A stretch of 21,908 bases of DNA from Ga0077527 sp964533495 (lineage in GTDB: Bacteria > Pseudomonadota > Gammaproteobacteria > Burkholderiales > SG8-41), in assembly GCA_964533495.1 (NCBI GenBank), contig CAZHJU010000043.1, positions 1 through 21,908 on the forward strand. The letters are read 5' to 3'. Below the pieces are notes generated by a model. It searched no databases and was not told the origin of the DNA. It saw only the letters and a list, made by a program, of their open reading frames with translations. Positions within the stretch are counted from its first letter, which is position 1. Every line of letters starts with the position of its first letter. Positions 21,022 through 21,908 of this stretch are shown piece after piece. The position numbers were made by a program, and so were the translations under genes.

Positions 21022-21908
21022 GCGAAGAGGCCGATGATGACCGCGGGATTCGACAGGTCGAAGCTGACGACGCGGCCGGTCTCCTCGATCTTGTGGGTGT
21101 AGTCGGCGAACAGCACCAGCGCGGCGAGGCCGGCGGAGCCGATGGCGTAACCCTTGGTCACCGCCTTGGTGGTGTTGCCCACGGCGTCCAGCGGGTCGGT
21201 CACGTCGCGCACCGATTTCGGCATTTCCGACATCTCGGCGATGCCGCCGGCGTTGTCGGTGATCGGGCCGTAGGCGTCGAGGGCCACGATGATGCCGGCC
21301 ATCGACAGCATCGAAGTCGCGGCGATGGCGATGCCGTAGAGGCCGCCCAGCGTGTACGACACGTAGATCGCCACGCAGACCGCGAGCACCGGCCAGGCGG
21401 TGGAGCGCATCGACACGCCGAGGCCGGCGATGATGTTGGTGCCGTGGCCGGTGGTCGAGGCCGCGGCGACGTGCTGCACCGGCGCGTACTGGGTGCCGGT
21501 GTAGTACTCGGTGATCCACACCAGGAACGCGGTCAGCGCGAGGCCAACGACGGCGCTGCCGTAGAGCTTCATCACCGACAGGTCCGGATAGTGCTCGGCG
21601 ATGTTGCCGAGCATCCAGGTGGTGATCGGGTAGAACGCGATCAGCGCCAGCACGCCGGCGACGATCAGGCCGCGGTACAGCGCGCCCATGATGTTCTTGC
21701 CGTCGGAGGTCTTGACGAAGAAGGCGCCGATGATCGAGGCGATGATCGCGAAGCCGCCGAGCACCAGCGGATACATCACCGCGCCCTGCACGACTTCGGG
21801 CTTCGGCAGCATCAGCGCCGCCAGCACCATGGTCGCGATGATGGTCACCGCGTAGGTCTCGAACAGGTCGGCCGCCATGCCGGCGCAGTCGCCGACGTTG
21901 TCGCCGAC
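20964..21908 (-). CDS. hppA: Membrane-bound proton-translocating pyrophosphatase, N-terminal/middle part (K+-independent type)
   Basis: This 315-codon open stretch runs in from the window's right edge and ends at the mis-joined fragment. At its start is GDNVGDCAGMAADLFE, the cytoplasmic pyrophosphate-binding signature, followed by many membrane helices and the second signature DAYGPITDNAGGIAEM. The stretch GNTTKAVTKG carries Lys where potassium-dependent enzymes have Ala (GNTTAA), so this is predicted to be a K+-independent proton pump. The protein continues through LIPYLFGAMAMEAVGRA, after which the normal sequence should continue directly into VRRQF of the C-terminal part at 20778. The true N-terminus lies beyond the window. 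A soluble pyrophosphatase gene (14846-15394) is also present. Confidence 0.93.

Overview
The window looks like a scaffold piece from a high-GC betaproteobacterium, Burkholderiales or Rhodocyclales-like. Supporting signs are the nuoN - DUF2818 - Nudix gene order, a TctC/Bug-type periplasmic binding protein, a potassium-independent membrane pyrophosphatase and consistently GC-rich coding sequence. A run of ten Ns and a mis-joined gene at the right end indicate a draft or metagenome assembly. Taxonomy is inferred from gene content only.

Left part (1-1706): the end of the complex I operon (nuoN C-terminus), a small DUF2818 membrane protein and an ADP-ribose-pyrophosphatase-type Nudix hydrolase. 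Next, on the minus strand (1724-4689), lies a likely quorum-sensing pair: an RpfF-type diffusible signal factor (DSF) synthase followed by a MerR-HTH/PAS/GGDEF/EAL protein. The second protein resembles the Burkholderia BDSF receptor RpfR but carries a DNA-binding MerR domain at its N-terminus, and both of its c-di-GMP enzyme sites are degenerate. An AT-rich region holding two promoters separates rpfF from a divergent aas-like acyltransferase/acyl-ACP synthetase fusion (5028-7151), which could link signal and lipid fatty-acid pools.

Middle part (7261-12812): cytochrome b561-type membrane protein, ketopantoate-reductase-like oxidoreductase, Tat-exported seven-bladed propeller of the streptogramin-lyase type, small membrane coiled-coil protein, FAH-family hydrolase and a LysR regulator. 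Several intrinsic terminators separate these units.

Riboswitch region (12843-13519): two outward-facing yybP-ykoY (manganese-sensing) riboswitches share a perfect 84-bp inverted repeat. Each has its own plausible promoter. The rightward one leads into a TerC-UspA fusion, a classical type of target. The leftward one has a complete P1 stem and an overlapping intrinsic terminator and leads into the LysR gene, an unexpected target. This region and the rpfF/MerR-PAS-GGDEF-EAL pair are the most interesting parts of the window.

Right part (14798-21908): inorganic pyrophosphatase (minus strand), a GST, a FIST-domain protein with a DUF599 membrane protein, a TctC solute-binding protein with an ornithine-cyclodeaminase-family gene, and hppA (minus strand). 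hppA is interrupted by the N gap and by an inverted fragment of a second, diverged hppA sequence, which is best read as an assembly error.
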